In this document: positions 61,819 to 64,000 of the stretch, in pieces
Layout of the letters: each line of letters starts with the position of its first letter
Position numbering within the stretch: the stretch's first letter is position 1
Source of the DNA: Spirochaetales bacterium
GTDB lineage: Bacteria > Spirochaetota > Spirochaetia > Treponematales > UBA12059
Assembly: GCA_016928955.1 (NCBI GenBank)
Contig: JAFGJV010000034.1
Coordinates: 1 to 64,000, forward strand
DNA: 64,000 nucleotides
Direction: 5' to 3'
Notes under the pieces: generated by a model
Seen by the model: the letters and a program-made list of their open reading frames with translations, nothing else
Told to the model about the DNA's origin: nothing
Databases searched by the model: none
Made by a program: the position numbers and the translations under genes

Positions 61819-63035
61819 CCGCGCTCGATCTGGTACACGTTCTTGATGACGCTGGTACCCTCGGCGCACAGGGCCGCTATGACCATGGCCATGCCCGCGC
61901 GCACGTCGGGCGACACCAGATCCGAGCCGCGTAGCCGCGAAGGTCCGGACACCACGGCGCGGTGCGGGTCGCACAGCACGATGCGGGCGCCCATGCCTAT
62001 CAGCTTGTCCACAAAAAACATTCGGGACTCGAACATTTTCTCGTGGATCAGCACGGCGCCTTCTGTCTGCGTGGCCACCACGGTCATGATGGACGTGAGG
62101 TCGGGCGGAAAGCCCGGCCAGGGAGCGTCGTCGATCTTGGGTATCATGCCACCCAGGTCCGGCACCACCTTCATGGCCTGCCCGGCATGCACGGTCAGGC
62201 GCCTTCCCTCAATGCTCCAGCTGATGCCCAGGCGGCCAAAGGCCAGGCGCATCATCCTGAGATCGTCGGGCTCAATGCCTTCTATGGCAATCTCTCCGCG
62301 CGTGACCGCGGCCAGTCCGATGAAGGATCCCACCTCCATGAAGTCCGGGCCTATGGAGAACTCCGCGCCCGAAAGTTCCTTGACGCCGTGAACGGTAAGG
62401 ATGTTGGAGCCTATGCCCTGAATGTCTGCTCCCATGGCGTTGAGAAGGCGGCACAGGTCCTGGACATGGGGCTCGCTGGCCGCGTTGCGCAGGATGGTCG
62501 TGCCTTCGGCAAGGGCCGCGGCCATGAGGGCGTTCTCGGTGGCCGTTACGGAAGCTTCGTCAAGGAAGATATCCGAGCCCTTGAGCTTGTTTGCCGTAAA
62601 GCGGAACGCCCCGTCTATCTCAACGCGGGCGCCCAGCTGCTCGAACGCCAGGAGGTGCGTGTCCAGGCGTCTGCGGCCTATCACGTCTCCGCCGGGTGGA
62701 GGCAGGGATACCGACCCAAAGCGGGCAAGCAGGGGCCCGGCAAACAGGATGGACGCCCGTACCTTGGCTGACAGGGAGCCGGGCACGTCCGAACTGGACA
62801 TGCCCTTGGGGTCTATTTTCCAGGAGTTCTTGTCCAAGCGATCCACGCCCGCACCCAGGGCGCGGCAGATATCCAGCATGACAAGGACATCTTCGATCTC
62901 AGGGATATTCTTGAGCGTCACCGGGGCGGTAGCCATCAGCGAGGCGGGGATGCACGCCAGGGCGGCGTTTTTGTTGCCGCTCGCCGTCACCGTGCCGCGG
63001 ACCGGATGTCCGCCTTCTATTCGATACTGGTACAT
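61755..63035 (-). CDS. murA: UDP-N-acetylglucosamine 1-carboxyvinyltransferase MurA (Asp variant)
   Basis: A 426-aa enzyme that transfers enolpyruvate from PEP to UDP-GlcNAc, the first committed step of peptidoglycan synthesis. Motifs: [33 protein letters not shown] and PDLTSIMTV-type segments. The active-site loop has GGD (Asp117, GAC at 62685-62687) where E. coli has Cys115. Asp at this position is known to give natural fosfomycin resistance (Mycobacterium, Chlamydia, Borrelia). The start at ATG 63035 removes an 18-residue extension without a motif. Confidence 0.94.
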   Translation of the reverse strand: MYQYRIEGGHPVRGTVTASGNKNAALACIPASLMATAPVTLKNIPEIEDVLVMLDICRALGAGVDRLDKNSWKIDPKGMSSSDVPGSLSAKVRASILFAGPLLARFGSVSLPPPGGDVIGRRRLDTHLLAFEQLGARVEIDGAFRFTANKLKGSDIFLDEASVTATENALMAAALAEGTTILRNAASEPHVQDLCRLLNAMGADIQGIGSNILTVHGVKELSGAEFSIGPDFMEVGSFIGLAAVTRGEIAIEGIEPDDLRMMRLAFGRLGISWSIEGRRLTVHAGQAMKVVPDLGGMIPKIDDAPWPGFPPDLTSIMTVVATQTEGAVLIHEKMFESRMFFVDKLIGMGARIVLCDPHRAVVSGPSRLRGSDLVSPDVRAGMAMVIAALCAEGTSVIKNVYQIERGYERISERLALLGARIERIEG

Positions 63036-63262
63036 GGCCGCACTGTAGCCCGGCTTTGTCGATTGGTCAAGAAACGAGGCAGCGTTCACGACGATTGCGC
63101 GCGGTGGCTTTCAGTAAACGCCAGCAGGGTTATCTGGCCATACTCTGTGGCTCGGTGGCTAGCCGTATTTCCGGCTCATTCCGGGAGGTTTGACCGCGGC
63201 AGCGTACCTCGTTACCTTTATACGTTTGGGGCCTCTGTGCACCATTCGTAGACGGCCCCTTT
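63036..63262. other. intergenic, no gene seen
   Basis: The 227 bp between murA and the MITE-like element contain no open frame or hairpin that I can support. They probably contain the murA promoter and part of the fhs regulatory region. Confidence 0.4.
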
Positions 63263-63371
63263 ATGGGAACCTTTAAAACCCCAGGGTTATTAGATGTTCC
63301 CTGCGTTTTCGTCCGAAAACGCACAGTTTTTTAAGGTAACCCTCTAAAAACTGCAGTTTTAGAGGCTCCCT
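63263..63371. repeat. MITE-like palindromic repeat, copy 2
   Basis: A 109-bp relative of 27294-27403, with the central palindrome TTTTCGTCCGAAAA and the third hairpin nearly intact. The first hairpin has two mispaired positions. It is flanked on both sides by TTAT, a candidate 4-bp target duplication. It lies immediately upstream of the fhs ribosome-binding site, in the opposite orientation relative to its gene compared with copy 1. Confidence 0.85.
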
Positions 63372-63395
63372 TATGTTTGTTCACAGGAGGCCAGA

Positions 63396-64000
63396 ATGTC
63401 CGTAGAGCGCGTTAAGCCGGTACCCAGTGACATAGAAATTGCCCAGGCGGCAAAGATCAGGAAAATCGTGGAGGTGGCTGAGGACTACGGCATCTGCGAT
63501 GAATGCATCGACCACTTTGGCCGTTACAAAGCCAAGGTCCGGCTGGAATTCCTCAAGCAGAACGAAACCACCCCACGCAGGGCAAAATATATTGACGTGA
63601 CCGCCATCACCCCGACTCCCCTGGGCGAGGGCAAGACCACCACCACGGTGGGTCTGACCCAGGGCCTCGGGAGAATCGGCAAGAAGGCCATAGCCGCGAT
63701 ACGCCAGCCGTCCATGGGCCCGACCTTTGGCATCAAGGGCGGGGCTGCCGGCGGAGGGTACAGCCAGATCGTCCCCATGGAGGACTTCAACCTCCACCTG
63801 ACCGGGGACATCCACGCGGTGGCCGCCGCGCACAATCTCTGCGCCACCGCCCTTGACGCCAGGATGCATCACGAAAACCGCTGGTCTGACGCCTTCTTTG
63901 AGAAACAGGGACTTAAGAAGCTCAACATAGACCCCTACCAGGTGCTATGGCGAAGAGTGGTCGACATGAACGACAGGCCGCTCAGGGACATCGTGCTGGG
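63396..64000 (+). CDS. fhs: formate-tetrahydrofolate ligase (partial, runs off window)
   Basis: The first 201 residues of an ATP-dependent ligase that makes 10-formyl-THF from formate, a key enzyme in the Wood-Ljungdahl methyl branch and C1 metabolism. Evident are DIEIAQAAK at the start, ITPTPLGEGKTTTTVGL (P-loop), RQPSMGPTFGIKGGAAGGG and DFNLHLTGDIHA. AGGAGG at 63385-63390 sets the ATG at 63396. The 3' part is outside the window. Confidence 0.96.
   Translation, partial: MSVERVKPVPSDIEIAQAAKIRKIVEVAEDYGICDECIDHFGRYKAKVRLEFLKQNETTPRRAKYIDVTAITPTPLGEGKTTTTVGLTQGLGRIGKKAIAAIRQPSMGPTFGIKGGAAGGGYSQIVPMEDFNLHLTGDIHAVAAAHNLCATALDARMHHENRWSDAFFEKQGLKKLNIDPYQVLWRRVVDMNDRPLRDIVL

Overview
The window is a GC-rich chromosomal segment, by eye about 60-65% GC, densely packed with housekeeping and cell-envelope genes. 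It most resembles a free-living or gut-type spirochaete (Spirochaetota). Pointers are a surface protein with 15-residue repeats like the Leptospira LA_2272 family, a DUF4015-type putative glycosyl hydrolase, FecR and OmpA lipoprotein-type envelope proteins, an HDOD/ATPase regulator, an MCP, and a MurA with the Cys-to-Asp change known from Borrelia. Formate-THF ligase, a tungsten aldehyde ferredoxin oxidoreductase with a four-cluster ferredoxin, and an iron alcohol dehydrogenase suggest an anaerobe with C1/aldehyde metabolism. The taxonomic assignment is inference.

Layout. 0-5 kb: a low-GC hypothetical gene, then sbcD-sbcC. 5-9 kb (minus): iron alcohol dehydrogenase coupled to a 7TM-PAS sensor, then a FecR protein. 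9-16.4 kb: OmpA-like lipoprotein, LA_2272-like repeat protein, MFS transporter with an rfbC-type epimerase, DNA polymerase II, alpha/beta hydrolase. 16.4-21.3 kb: a low-GC island with a cysteine-rich secreted peptide, a membrane-anchored tandem thioredoxin, a MacB/FtsX-type permease, a frameshifted ABC ATPase and a truncated thioredoxin-like ORF. It is bracketed by a 23-24 bp direct repeat lying in a transcription terminator. 21.3-24 kb: AorAB-like aldehyde oxidoreductase pair. 24-30 kb (minus): two secreted proteins of unknown function, a trypsin-like protease fused to a probable outer-membrane barrel, and an MCP. 30-38 kb: thiF-thiS, OsmC, thioredoxin-like, CBS-type pyrophosphatase, pth, aroDE-era, a DbpA-type RNA-binding protein. 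38-45 kb: MBL hydrolase, ApbE, PAP2 phosphatase, degenerate GGDEF-EAL protein, tRNA-Leu(CAA) with a YkgJ-type gene right behind it, LUD protein. 45-56 kb: putative glycosyl hydrolase, UDG-like protein, D,D-carboxypeptidase, sodium symporter, HDOD protein, sigma-54-type activator without a DNA-binding domain, TrmJ-like methyltransferase, SDR. 56-58.7 kb: STAS/zinc-ribbon, YbjN, PspA and a pseudo-receiver regulator in one operon. 58.7-59.0 kb: an AT-rich intergenic region with DnaA-box-like sequences, a candidate replication origin. 59-64 kb: two membrane proteins, a J-domain protein, murA, and the start of fhs.

Features that stand out are the cysteine-rich peptide/thioredoxin/exporter island and its flanking repeats, a two-copy MITE-like palindromic element (27.3 and 63.3 kb), the origin-like region, and the C-to-D MurA. 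One tRNA gene is present. I saw no rRNA, CRISPR array, transposase or integrase.
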